A stretch of DNA of 64,000 bases from positions 682,001 through 746,000 of the forward strand of contig OY970171.1 in NCBI GenBank assembly GCA_963707575.1, in the 5' to 3' direction. Below are positions 41,759 to 50,137 of this stretch, piece by piece. The first letter of the stretch is position 1. The number at the start of each line of letters is the position of its first letter. Made by a program: the position numbers and the translations under genes. Below the pieces are notes generated by a model that worked only from the letters and a program-made list of their open reading frames with translations, had not been told where the DNA came from and did no database searches. The DNA comes from Gaiellasilicea sp963707575 (GTDB lineage: Bacteria; Actinomycetota; Thermoleophilia; Gaiellales; Gaiellaceae).

Positions 41759-42148
41759 CTAGGACGCCGCCGCTTCGAGCTCGACGGCCGGCACGTCGCC
41801 CCAGAGGTCCTCGAGCCGGTAGAACTCGCGCGTCTCCGGGGTGAAGACGTGGAGGACGACGTCGAGGTAGTCGGCGATGATCCAGTCCGCCTCCTTCACC
41901 CCGTCGACCGCGCGCGGGATCAGCCGCGCCTCGGCCTTCAACTGCGTCTGCACCTCGTCGAAGATCGCCTTCGTCTGGCGCGGGTTGCGGCCGGTCGCGA
42001 TCACGAAGAAGTCCGTGAAGACGCACGCGGGCCTCATGTCGAGGATGACGACGTTCTCGGCCAGCTTCTCGGTGGCGAGAGCGGCGATCCGGCGTGCTTG
42101 TTCGAGAGAGGTCAGAGCACTCAGTGTAGCCGGGAAGCGCGACGTCAA
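41759..42148 (-). CDS. rsfS: Ribosome silencing factor
   Basis: 129 aa. RsfS/YbeB fold: LEQARRIAALATEKLAENVV, then ILDMRPACVFTDFFVIATG, then GVKEADWIIADYLDVVLHVF and FYRLEDLWGD. It binds L14 and keeps the subunits apart when nutrients are scarce. No ATG or GTG exists near the expected start; the TTG at 42148 overlaps the nadD stop (TTGA), which fits the coupling seen throughout the window. nadD-rsfS is a widely conserved pair. Confidence 0.93.
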   Translation of the reverse strand: MTSRFPATLSALTSLEQARRIAALATEKLAENVVILDMRPACVFTDFFVIATGRNPRQTKAIFDEVQTQLKAEARLIPRAVDGVKEADWIIADYLDVVLHVFTPETREFYRLEDLWGDVPAVELEAAAS

Positions 42149-42678
42149 GGCCGGCGATAGAGGCCGTGCGCTGCGATGTACGCCGCGACCTCGGGCACGA
42201 CGAGCCCATCGAGCGGCTCGCCGCGCCGCGCCCGGCCCCGAATGTCCGTCGACGAGACGTCCTGCGGCTCGAGCTCGAAGGGCTCGACCCGCTCGGACGG
42301 GACGTCCAGCCGGTAGCCGGGCCGGGTTGCGACGCCGAGCCGCGCCAGCTCGAGCACGCGCTCGGGCTCCTTCCACGTCGAGAAGGCTTCGAGCTGGTCG
42401 GCGCCGATCAGGAAGACCGGATCGTCGTAGTCGTACTCCTCGAGCGCGTCGACCGAATAGCGGTGCCGCTCGAGGGTGATCAGGGCTCCGAGCTCTGAGA
42501 AGGTCAGCCTCGCCATTGCGAGCCGGTGCTCCGCGGACGCCTGCGACGCCTTGTGCGCGGCGTCTGCGACGACCGTGACGTGCAGCCGCTCGAGCTCGAA
42601 CCGGTCGACCGCGGCGCGCGCGAGCGCGAGGTGGCCGACGTGCGGCGGGTCGAAGCGCCCACCGAGGATGCCTGTCAC
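42145..42678 (-). CDS. nadD: Nicotinate-nucleotide adenylyltransferase
   Basis: 177 aa NAD-synthesis enzyme (joins nicotinate mononucleotide with ATP). It has the nucleotidyltransferase motif GGRFDPPHVGHLALA at the start and the later SSTDIRGRARRGE. The GTG at 42678 overlaps the obgE stop (GTGA); a second GTG at 42684 is possible but less well placed. It is followed by rsfS, also with an overlap. Confidence 0.95.
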   Translation of the reverse strand: MTGILGGRFDPPHVGHLALARAAVDRFELERLHVTVVADAAHKASQASAEHRLAMARLTFSELGALITLERHRYSVDALEEYDYDDPVFLIGADQLEAFSTWKEPERVLELARLGVATRPGYRLDVPSERVEPFELEPQDVSSTDIRGRARRGEPLDGLVVPEVAAYIAAHGLYRRP

Positions 42679-43874
42679 TCCCACTCGAAGCTCTCCTCGC
42701 CGATCTCGACGTCCTGGCCCTTGCGGATCCCGGCCGCGCGCAAGGCGGACTCCAGCTCCTCCCCCGTCGGCGCTTCTCCGGCGATGCGGTACCCCCGGTC
42801 GGTGCGGTAGATGCGGTACGTGCGCCGCGGCGGCGGCTGTGGCCTGTACTCGAGGAAGTCCGGCAGCGCCGAGGGCTCCTCAGCGACGTCCGGGGGTGCA
42901 GGCGGGATGAGCGAGAAGAGCGCGCGCTTCAACTCCTCGATCCCCTCCCCGGTCGCGGCGGAGACCCGGAAGACGCGCACGATGCGGGGGTCGGCCAGCT
43001 GCGGGTCCGGCACCGAGCCCGGCGGGAGCAGGTCGATCTTGTTCAGGACGAGCGCCTGCGGCCGCTCGTCCAGCCCTGCGCCGTAGAGCGCGAGCTCGCG
43101 GTCGATCGTGTGGAAGCGCTCCTCGACGTCGGCCTCGGAGGCGTCGACCACGTGCAGGAGCAGCCGCGCCCGCTCGAGGTGGGCGAGGAACTCGTGGCCG
43201 AGGCCGACGCCCTCACTCGCGCCTTCGATCAGCCCGGGCACGTCGGCCACGGTCAGCTGGGCGCCGTCCGGCGCCTCGACGGTGCCGAGCACCGGCGCAA
43301 GCGTGGTGAACGGGTACTCCGCCACCTTCGGCTTCGCATTGGAGAGGCGGCGCAGGAGCGACGACTTGCCGGCGTTCGGCAGGCCCGCCAGCGCAGCGTC
43401 GGCGAGCAGCTTGAGCCGTAGCTCGAGCTCGGCCTCGCCGGGCGGGTCGCCGACCTCGGCGAAGCGCGGCGTCTGGCGCACGGCAGTCGCGAAGCGGGCG
43501 TTGCCACGACCGCCCTGGCCGCCGCGCGCAAGCACCACCCGCGCGTCGGGCGTGGCGAGGTCAGCCACGAGCTCGCCGTCCGCCCCGTAGGCCTGCGTGC
43601 CGACCGGGACCTCGAGCACGATCGTCGCGCCGTCGGCGCCGTGCTTGCGCGCCCCACGTCCCGGCTCGCCCCGCCCCGCCTTGAACCTCTTCTTCGCGCG
43701 GAACGCGGAAAGGTCGCGCAGATCCGGGTTCGCGGCGAGGACCACATCACCGCCGCGGCCGCCGTCACCGCCGTCCGGGCCGCCCCTCGGCACGTGCTTC
43801 TCGCGGCGAAAGCTCAGCCCGCCGTCGCCGCCGCGCCCCGCCAGCACCTCGATGCGGGCGCGATCATGAAACAC
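42675..43874 (-). CDS. obgE: GTPase Obg/CgtA
   Basis: 399 aa. The Gly-rich Obg domain (RIEVLAGRGGDGGLSFRREK and on), G1 GLPNAGKSS, G3 DVPGLIEGA, G4 NKID, and a C-terminal OCT-type domain (RTYRIYRTDRGYRIAGEAPT). It acts in large-subunit assembly and stress control. ATG 43874, only 6 bp after rpmA, in the common rplU-rpmA-obgE order. Confidence 0.97.
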   Translation of the reverse strand: MFHDRARIEVLAGRGGDGGLSFRREKHVPRGGPDGGDGGRGGDVVLAANPDLRDLSAFRAKKRFKAGRGEPGRGARKHGADGATIVLEVPVGTQAYGADGELVADLATPDARVVLARGGQGGRGNARFATAVRQTPRFAEVGDPPGEAELELRLKLLADAALAGLPNAGKSSLLRRLSNAKPKVAEYPFTTLAPVLGTVEAPDGAQLTVADVPGLIEGASEGVGLGHEFLAHLERARLLLHVVDASEADVEERFHTIDRELALYGAGLDERPQALVLNKIDLLPPGSVPDPQLADPRIVRVFRVSAATGEGIEELKRALFSLIPPAPPDVAEEPSALPDFLEYRPQPPPRRTYRIYRTDRGYRIAGEAPTGEELESALRAAGIRKGQDVEIGEESFEWE

Positions 43875-43880
43875 GGAGCG

Positions 43881-44159
43881 CTACTGCTTGGGCTGGCTGT
43901 CGGCCGTGCCGTTCGGCGCCACCGAGATGGTGCGCTTCTCGCCGCTGCGGCTGAACTCGACCGTGCCCTCGGTGACCGCGAAGATCGTATGGTCGCGGCC
44001 GATGCCGACGCCGTCGCCCGGGCGGAACTTCGTGCCGCGCTGCCGCACGATGATGTTGCCGGGCTTGACCTCCTGGCCGCCGAACATCTTCACGCCGAGG
44101 CGCTTCGCGTTCGAGTCGCGGCCGTTCCGGGAGGAACCGAGGCCCTTCTTGTGTGCCAT
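43881..44159 (-). CDS. rpmA: 50S ribosomal protein L27
   Basis: 92 aa. Starts MAHKKGLGSSRNGRDSNAKR, then LGVKMFGGQEVKPGNIIVRQRG and FAVTEGTVEF, all standard for L27. There is no N-terminal extension needing a processing protease. It lies directly after rplU. Confidence 0.98.
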   Translation of the reverse strand: MAHKKGLGSSRNGRDSNAKRLGVKMFGGQEVKPGNIIVRQRGTKFRPGDGVGIGRDHTIFAVTEGTVEFSRSGEKRTISVAPNGTADSQPKQ

Positions 44160-44717
44160 CTAGCTCTCCTCCTTCTCTGCGAGCGCGGACTCGAGCGCCG
44201 CGAGCGCGCCCTTCCGCTTCGCATGCGCACCCTCGTACTCCAGGGCGGCTTCCAGCATGGGGCGATTCCAGTCCGTCGCCTGGGCCTTGATCTCGGCCAC
44301 CGTGAGATCCTCGTACCCGGCCGGCATGCCCTTCACCCGCTCCTCGGTCGCCTCGGCCTTGGCCGGGGCTGATTCCTTCGCCGGCGTGGGCTTTTTGGCC
44401 GCGGTTGCGCGTTTCTTGCCGCCGATCGACTCGATCTCGATCTGCGAGAGGCTGGCGCGGAAGCCGGTGTGCTTCTTGTAGCCGTTCTTCGGGCGGTACT
44501 TGCCGATGCGGATCTTCTCGCCGAGCGTGTTCGCGACGACGCGTGCCGTGACGGTGACGTCGGTCGGCGAGATCTTCGTCTCGCCGTCCCCGCCCACGAG
44601 CAGCACGGGCGGGTTGAACGTGTTGCCCTCACCGTGTGCGAGCCGGTCCACGGTCAGCACCTCGCCCTCACGGACGCGGTACTGCTTGCCGCCGACGGAG
44701 ATGATCGCGTAGCTCAT
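44160..44717 (-). CDS. rplU: 50S ribosomal protein L21 with C-terminal extension
   Basis: 185 aa. The first 105 residues are normal L21 (YAIISVGGKQYRVREGEVL and KNGYKKHTGFRASLSQIEI). The extra part is an Ala/Lys/Pro linker (106-130) and a helical end domain (GYEDLTVAEIKAQATDWNRP, then LEYEGAHAKRKGALAALESA). That end resembles a short helical module attached to various actinobacterial proteins. L21 is usually about 103 aa, so this is 80 residues longer. It may contact rRNA or an accessory factor. Confidence 0.96.
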   Translation of the reverse strand: MSYAIISVGGKQYRVREGEVLTVDRLAHGEGNTFNPPVLLVGGDGETKISPTDVTVTARVVANTLGEKIRIGKYRPKNGYKKHTGFRASLSQIEIESIGGKKRATAAKKPTPAKESAPAKAEATEERVKGMPAGYEDLTVAEIKAQATDWNRPMLEAALEYEGAHAKRKGALAALESALAEKEES

Positions 44718-44791
44718 GGGAGTTCCAGTTCAGACGTGGAAAACGCGGGCAGGGCGCCCGCGAGCCGACGGATTGTAGCGAATGGCCACGT

Positions 44792-47713
44792 CTAGCGCCG
44801 GTCGGCGGACTCGATGTCGTCGAGCCACTCGGACATCGGGACATAGTCGTCCGACTGCGGCTCCTCGGGGAGGCCGTTCCCTTCCGAGACGGGCTCGGGC
44901 TCGGGCGCGACCTCGAGCACGATGTCGGGTTCAGCCTCGACCTTAGCCTCGGCGGCCTCGAGCTCGGCCTCCGGCGTCGGCTCCGCGCCGTTCTCGCCGG
45001 CGGCCGCCGCCGGCTTGCGCTTGCGGTTCCGGCCTCCGCGCGAGCCCCGGCGGGTCTTTTTCTTCGGCTTCGGCTCGCCCGTCTCGGGATCGAGGGTCTC
45101 CGGATCCGGCTCGGCCGCCTCTGCGTCGACCTCCAGGTCGGCGCTCACGGCCGGCTCGGACCCGGGAGCCGCGGCCTTCGTGCGCGAGCGCGTGGGCTTC
45201 GGCGCCGGCTCACCGATGTCCGCCGTGGGCACGTGGATGCGAGGGGCCCGGCGCGTCGACGCGGGCTTCTCGGCGGGAACGTCCTCGGCGGGCTCTTCGG
45301 GCGCGACGTCGCCGTCCTCCTCGACCACGCTCTCCAGCGCGGTCGCATCGGCGTCGGTGACGGGCTTCTTCTTCCGGTTCCTCCCGCCGCGCGAGCCACG
45401 CCGCGTCTTCTTCTTCGGCGTCCCGTCGGCCGGCGCCGACTCGTCCGCGTCGACCTCGGCCGTGGCCTCGTCGGGTTCGACCTCGGCGGCTTCGGGCTCC
45501 GCGACGCCCGCCTCGACGTCGGCTTCGGCCTCGGACTCCGCCTCGGCGGCGTCGTCGACGACGGCGTCCTCGGCGGTCTTCTTCGCCCGGCTGGGTGCTC
45601 GCGTCGGCTTCTCGGCCTCGCTTTCGAACGTGATCGGATCGGGGGCGGTCTCGCCGCCGGAGAGCAGCGTCGCGTACGCGACGCCGTCGAAGACGCGCTC
45701 GATGCGCACCTTCGCCTTCTTGCCCACCAGCTTCGCCGCGCCGCCGACGAGGACGTCGAGCCCGTCGAGCTTTCCGACCGCCGCCTGCGCGTCGTGGAGG
45801 CCGAGCTCGACGAGCTTGAGCTCGACGCGCTTCCCCTCCTCGACGGGCGTCTCGGGGCGCAGCTCCTCGAGCTTGCCTTCCGCCAGCACCGCGGCGTGAT
45901 CGGCATGCACGCCTTCCTTGGCGACGAGGAAGAAGCGCTTCTTGGTCGCCTCCTCGATCTCCGAGAGCCGCGTGGCGCCCGGACCGACGAGCAGCGACAG
46001 CGTTCGGGGGCTGACCTCGACGGTGAAGGCCTGGGCCCGCGAGCCGGCGGCGAGCTGGCGCAGGCGCCGCTCCACCTCCATCGCAGCGGTCGCCTCCGAG
46101 ACGACGATGCCGTCGCCTGCGCAGGTCGGGCACTTCTTGGTCAGGATCTCGCGCGGGCCGTCGGTCACGTTCTGGCGCGTCATCTCGACGAGGCCGAGCG
46201 GGGAAATCTCGACGACGTAGGTCTTCGTCCGGTCGCGCTCGAGCTCGTTGCGCAGGGCCTCCTCGACCGTCGCCCGGTTCTTCGGGTTCGCCATGTCGAT
46301 GAAGTCGATGACGATGATCCCGCCGATGTCGCGCAGCCGCAGCTGGCGTACGACCTCCTTGACGGCCTCGAGGTTGTTCTTCGTGATCGTGTCCTCGAGC
46401 CGAGCGCCCGACGTCTTCGAGCGGGAGCCGACGAAGCGGCCCGTGTTGACGTCGATCACCGTGAACGCCTCGGCGTAGTCGAAGATGAGATAGCCGCCGG
46501 AGGGCAGCTCGACGCGGCGCGAGAGCGTGGAACGAATCTCGGCGTCGACGCCGGTGCCCTCGAAGAGCGGCGTCTTCTCCTTGTAGCGGTGCACGCGCTC
46601 GAGCATGTGCGGGGAGGTCTTCTTCAGGTAGCCGACGATCCGCTTGTAGGTGCGCTCGTGGTCTATCTGCGCGCCCTCGAAATCGCCCGCGAACAGGTCG
46701 CGCACGATCCGCAGCGGCAGCTCGGCCTCCTGGTAGACGAGCGCCGGCGCCTTGGCCGTCTTCGCCTTCGCCTGCACCGTCTTCCAGAGCCGCTGGAGGA
46801 AGACGAGGTCGCGCTCGATGTCCTCGGCGGAGGCGCCCTCGGCGGCGGTGCGGACGATGATCCCGCCCTCCTTCGGGTTCAGCTCCTTGATGATGTCCTT
46901 CAGGCGGGCACGCTCGGCGTCGTCGAGCCGGCGCGAGACGCCGAGGCCCTCGCCCTGGGGGACGAAGACGAGGAAGCGGCCGGGGAGCGAGATCTCGGTC
47001 GTGAGGCGCGCGCCCTTCGTCTTCATCGGGTCCTTGACCGCCTGGACGAGGAGCTCCTGGCCACGGGCGATCAGATCGGTGATCTTCATGCCGTGATGGC
47101 GCTTGCCCTCGAGCGAGGGGACGACGATCTCGTCGACGTAGAGAAAGCCGTTCTTCTCGAGCCCGATCTCGACGAACGCGGCTTCCATTCCGGGCAGCAC
47201 GTTGTCGACCGTGCCGAGGTAGATGTTGCCCGCGATCGAGCGGCGCTCCGGCCGCTCGAGGTAGACCTCGGCGACGCGGTCGTCCTCGAGGATCGCGACG
47301 CGCTGCTCCCCGACGTCGACCGAGATCAGGAGCTCGCGCTTGGCCTTCGGGAGCGGAGCCCGCTTCTGCGGGACACGGCGGCGCGTCTGGTTGGCCCGCC
47401 GCTCCTGCTTCTGGCTGCGCTCGCCCGACTGGGCTCGCTGCGGGCGTGAGCGGTCGCGCCGGGCCGGCTCGGTCTTCTTCGCCTCGGTCTCGGCCTTCGC
47501 CTCGGCTGTCGAGGCGGACGACGTATCGCCGGGCTTCTTGCGTCCGCGTCCACCACGACTGCCGCGGCGGCGCTTCCTCGGGTCTCCAGCGGGATCGGTT
47601 CCGGCCGCGGGGGCCGGAGTGGCCTCAGCGGCCGGGGGTGGTACGACGGGCGTCTGCTCTACCGGCTCGGACGCCTCTTGTTGCTTGCGCTTCCTGCGAA
47701 ACCAGGGTGACAA
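44792..47713 (-). CDS. rng: Ribonuclease E/G
   Basis: 973 aa. The S1 domain and catalytic core are clear (LLISVDVGEQRVAILEDDRV, IVVPSLEGKRHHGMKITDLI, VIDVNTGRFVGS with catalytic Asp, IVIDFIDMANPKNR), with the zinc link CPTC at about 527-530. Flanking arms are disordered and hold three copies of an RG motif (RRGSRGGRNRKKKP, at about 50, 774 and 891) in Glu/Ala-rich stretches. Such arms bind RNA and partner enzymes. TTG 47713 follows AGGAGAAGCAT, a good site. It heads rng-rplU-rpmA-obgE-nadD-rsfS. Confidence 0.95.
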   Translation of the reverse strand: MSPWFRRKRKQQEASEPVEQTPVVPPPAAEATPAPAAGTDPAGDPRKRRRGSRGGRGRKKPGDTSSASTAEAKAETEAKKTEPARRDRSRPQRAQSGERSQKQERRANQTRRRVPQKRAPLPKAKRELLISVDVGEQRVAILEDDRVAEVYLERPERRSIAGNIYLGTVDNVLPGMEAAFVEIGLEKNGFLYVDEIVVPSLEGKRHHGMKITDLIARGQELLVQAVKDPMKTKGARLTTEISLPGRFLVFVPQGEGLGVSRRLDDAERARLKDIIKELNPKEGGIIVRTAAEGASAEDIERDLVFLQRLWKTVQAKAKTAKAPALVYQEAELPLRIVRDLFAGDFEGAQIDHERTYKRIVGYLKKTSPHMLERVHRYKEKTPLFEGTGVDAEIRSTLSRRVELPSGGYLIFDYAEAFTVIDVNTGRFVGSRSKTSGARLEDTITKNNLEAVKEVVRQLRLRDIGGIIVIDFIDMANPKNRATVEEALRNELERDRTKTYVVEISPLGLVEMTRQNVTDGPREILTKKCPTCAGDGIVVSEATAAMEVERRLRQLAAGSRAQAFTVEVSPRTLSLLVGPGATRLSEIEEATKKRFFLVAKEGVHADHAAVLAEGKLEELRPETPVEEGKRVELKLVELGLHDAQAAVGKLDGLDVLVGGAAKLVGKKAKVRIERVFDGVAYATLLSGGETAPDPITFESEAEKPTRAPSRAKKTAEDAVVDDAAEAESEAEADVEAGVAEPEAAEVEPDEATAEVDADESAPADGTPKKKTRRGSRGGRNRKKKPVTDADATALESVVEEDGDVAPEEPAEDVPAEKPASTRRAPRIHVPTADIGEPAPKPTRSRTKAAAPGSEPAVSADLEVDAEAAEPDPETLDPETGEPKPKKKTRRGSRGGRNRKRKPAAAAGENGAEPTPEAELEAAEAKVEAEPDIVLEVAPEPEPVSEGNGLPEEPQSDDYVPMSEWLDDIESADRR

Positions 47714-47746
47714 ATGCTTCTCCTAGGGTGGGCGCGCGCAAAGACG

Positions 47747-47764
47747 CGGCCGCGGATGCGGCCG
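47747..47764 (-). promoter_or_regulatory. Leader hairpin upstream of rng
   Basis: Perfect 7-bp stem CGGCCGC/GCGGCCG with a 4-base loop, about 34 bp before the start codon. It may be part of the 5' leader; RNase E-type genes are often self-controlled through such leaders. No clear -10/-35 was found in the 160 bp gap, which holds nothing else. Confidence 0.35.
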
Positions 47765-47872
47765 GTCGCGCGCTGCGAGTGATGAAAAACGTAGGCATGG
47801 CCTGCAGACAGGCTAGCAGTGGCGCCGGGCGGCGGCGCCTGCGTCCCCGGCCCGCCGCCGGGAAGCCGGACG

Positions 47873-48067
47873 TCAGGCTGCGGCGGGGCTGAGGCGTGCC
47901 CGGCGTGCGCGGACGGCGCGCAGCCGTTGGGAGAGCCGCGCCCACGCCCACGGCTCGACCTCGGCGTAACGGGTCTCGGACTGGACTCGCGTCGCCTCGA
48001 GGTACTCGAACCAGGCGTCGGCCTCCTCGATCATCAGCAACTCCTCAGCGTGCTCCTTGCCTGCCAT
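47873..48067 (-). CDS. Small helical protein, 64 aa
   Basis: ATG 48067 (a GTG lies just before) with site GGGAGG. It reads MAGKEHAEELLMIEEADAWF and on, with several Arg-rich helices and an Ala-rich end. No motif or membrane segment. Coding pattern and ribosome site are good; function unknown. It lies between the DUF697 gene and rng. Confidence 0.6.
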   Translation of the reverse strand: MAGKEHAEELLMIEEADAWFEYLEATRVQSETRYAEVEPWAWARLSQRLRAVRARRARLSPAAA

Positions 48068-48126
48068 CACGCCTCCCTTCAGAGGTCGGTTTCGCCGATG
48101 GTAGGTCCCGGACCGGACGGAGAGGG

Positions 48127-48903
48127 TCAGGCGGGGGCGACGGACGCGAAGTAGCGCCTGGCGGCCTCGCCGATGGCACGCGTGCCCGTGTACGCAATGC
48201 CTCCCTTCACGACCCAGCCGGCCACCGGAACGATGCCGAGGAGCTGACGCGCGACGGCGCGGAAGCCGAAGCCGGCCGCGACCGTGCCGAGCAGCTCCGG
48301 CAGCCGCGACTGGTCGACCTCGACGCCGTGCGCGGACGCGAGGCGCAGGACGAGACGGAGCTGGTTCAAGGTCAGCACGGGGAAGTCCGCCCCCGGGACG
48401 AAGATCGCGACGCCGAGCACGCCGTTCTTGCGCGAGAGCGTCTCGATCAGCTCGTCGCAGACCGCATCGCGCAGGACGGGCAGCCGCGCCGCGAGCGGCG
48501 TGCCACGCTCGCCCAGCCGCGACGAGAGCGCGCGCGCGATCTCGTCGACGGGGAAGCCGGAGCCGGGGCGGCAGTAGACGACGTCCGTGGCCAGCACGTA
48601 CGGGATGTCGAACTGCGCAGTGCCCGTCTGGACGGCGATCGTCGGCACCTTCGCGCGCCGCGCCGCGCGAAGCTCGCGTTCGTCCTCCTCGGTGGCTGCG
48701 CCGGCGAGGACACGCACGAGCGCCGCCGCTCCGGCGACGTCGCCCTGCGAGCGAACCGCGCCGGGCGCGCCGCCGCGGTGCAGCTCCTTCTCCAGCGTCG
48801 CTGCGAGCGCGCCGCTCACCTGCAACGGCCGCACGTCTTCGAGCGCGATTCGGGCCTCCTTGACGAGGCTCCAGATCGCGCCGGGGCTGATCTTCACGGC
48901 CAT
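48127..48903 (-). CDS. DUF697-like membrane protein
   Basis: 258 aa. Residues 70-110 (TEEDERELRAARRAKVPTIA) and the C-terminal hydrophobic glycines (LLGTVAAGFGFRAVARQLLG, WVVKGGIAYTGTRAIGEAARRYF) match DUF697, a family often next to GTPases. It probably sits at the membrane with 2-3 weak helices. ATG 48903. Located between rodA and rng; its role is unknown. Confidence 0.75.
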   Translation of the reverse strand: MAVKISPGAIWSLVKEARIALEDVRPLQVSGALAATLEKELHRGGAPGAVRSQGDVAGAAALVRVLAGAATEEDERELRAARRAKVPTIAVQTGTAQFDIPYVLATDVVYCRPGSGFPVDEIARALSSRLGERGTPLAARLPVLRDAVCDELIETLSRKNGVLGVAIFVPGADFPVLTLNQLRLVLRLASAHGVEVDQSRLPELLGTVAAGFGFRAVARQLLGIVPVAGWVVKGGIAYTGTRAIGEAARRYFASVAPA

Positions 48904-48958
48904 CGCCGGGAAGCCTATGTGCTGCCGAACCGGTCGAGCAGGCCCAGCTGGTAGCGCC

Positions 48959-50137
48959 CTAGCGGCGTCGGTGCACGCCGCGGGCGTGGATCGAGAGCAG
49001 CATGCCGATCGCGATCAGGTTCACGATCATCGACGAGCCGCCGACGGTGACGAAGGGCAGCGGGATCCCGGTCACGGGGGCGATCCCCATCGTCATGCCC
49101 ACGTTGACGAAGACCTGGAAGAGGAACGCAAACACGATTCCCCCGGCAACGATCGCCCCGAACGCGTCCCGCGCGACGGTGACGACCCGGAGCGCCCGCC
49201 AGACCACGAGCAGGTAGAGGCCGAGCAGGAGCGACGCGCCGAGGAAGCCGCGCTGCTCGGCGAACGAGGCGAAGACGAAGTCGGTCGCGTGCTCCGGCAG
49301 GTAGTCGAGCCGCGTCTGCGTGGCCCCGTTGACACCCCGTCCGTCGAGCCCACCGGAGCCGACCGCCGTGATCGACTGGGTCACGTTATAGGTGGTTCCG
49401 GACGGATCGCTGTCGGGGTTCGTGAACCCCGTCAGCCGCTCCTGCTGGTAGGGCTCGAGCACCTCGACCCCCACCTTCGGGAGCAGCACGAGCACCGCCA
49501 GGATGACGGCGAGCGCGGCGGCGCCGAGCACGAGGAGGTGCGACCAACGGGCGCCGGCGACGAAGAGGCAGGCGACGACGGCTGCCGTGTAGACGAGTGA
49601 GGTGCCGAGGTCGGGCTGCTTGAAGACGAGCAGGATCGGGATCGCGGCGAGACCGATCGCGCTCAGGACGACGCGCGGCTCGTGCAGCCGGCGCGCGCGA
49701 TCGGCGAGGAAGCCCCCGAGCGCGAGCACGAACAGGAGCTTGCCGAACTCGGAGGGCTGGAACTGGAACGGCCCCACCTCGAGCCAGCGCTTCGAGCCGC
49801 GGGTCTCGTCGGCGAGCGCGTAGACGAGCAACATCAGCAGGATCGTGAGCACGAAGATCGGCTTCTGCGCGCGGCGCAGCCGGTCCGGGTCGATCGCGAG
49901 CGCCACGACGAGGCCCGCCGTCCCCAGCCCGATCGCGATCGCCTGGCGCACGACGTAGTAGTTCTCGTCACCGACGACGTCGAAGCGGGTGATCCCCGCG
50001 ACGCCCCAGAGGCCGTAGGCCACCAGCGCCGCAACTGCGGCGAAGAGCAGCCAGTCGAGCCGGCGCACGAACGCGAGCACGTCCGAGGCCGCGCTCTCGT
50101 GCGCGAAGCCGCGGTTCGAGGAGGCGTAGTCGACCAT
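48959..50137 (-). CDS. rodA: Rod-shape peptidoglycan glycosyltransferase RodA
   Basis: 392 aa SEDS protein with about ten membrane helices. Key parts: QPSEFGKLLFVLALGGFLA, FKQPDLGTSLVY (the catalytic-loop Asp), the long loop GVNGATQTRLDYLPEHATDF and GIPLPFVTVGGSSMIVNLIA. It polymerises lipid II during side-wall growth with its partner PBP2, encoded just upstream (1-base overlap, TGATG). ATG 50137. Confidence 0.95.
   Translation of the reverse strand: MVDYASSNRGFAHESAASDVLAFVRRLDWLLFAAVAALVAYGLWGVAGITRFDVVGDENYYVVRQAIAIGLGTAGLVVALAIDPDRLRRAQKPIFVLTILLMLLVYALADETRGSKRWLEVGPFQFQPSEFGKLLFVLALGGFLADRARRLHEPRVVLSAIGLAAIPILLVFKQPDLGTSLVYTAAVVACLFVAGARWSHLLVLGAAALAVILAVLVLLPKVGVEVLEPYQQERLTGFTNPDSDPSGTTYNVTQSITAVGSGGLDGRGVNGATQTRLDYLPEHATDFVFASFAEQRGFLGASLLLGLYLLVVWRALRVVTVARDAFGAIVAGGIVFAFLFQVFVNVGMTMGIAPVTGIPLPFVTVGGSSMIVNLIAIGMLLSIHARGVHRRR

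Noticed and set aside
41759..42376. Longer start for rsfS up to 42376
   Set aside because: The added 76 residues are antisense-like Arg/Ala-rich sequence within nadD; the TTG overlap start is far better.
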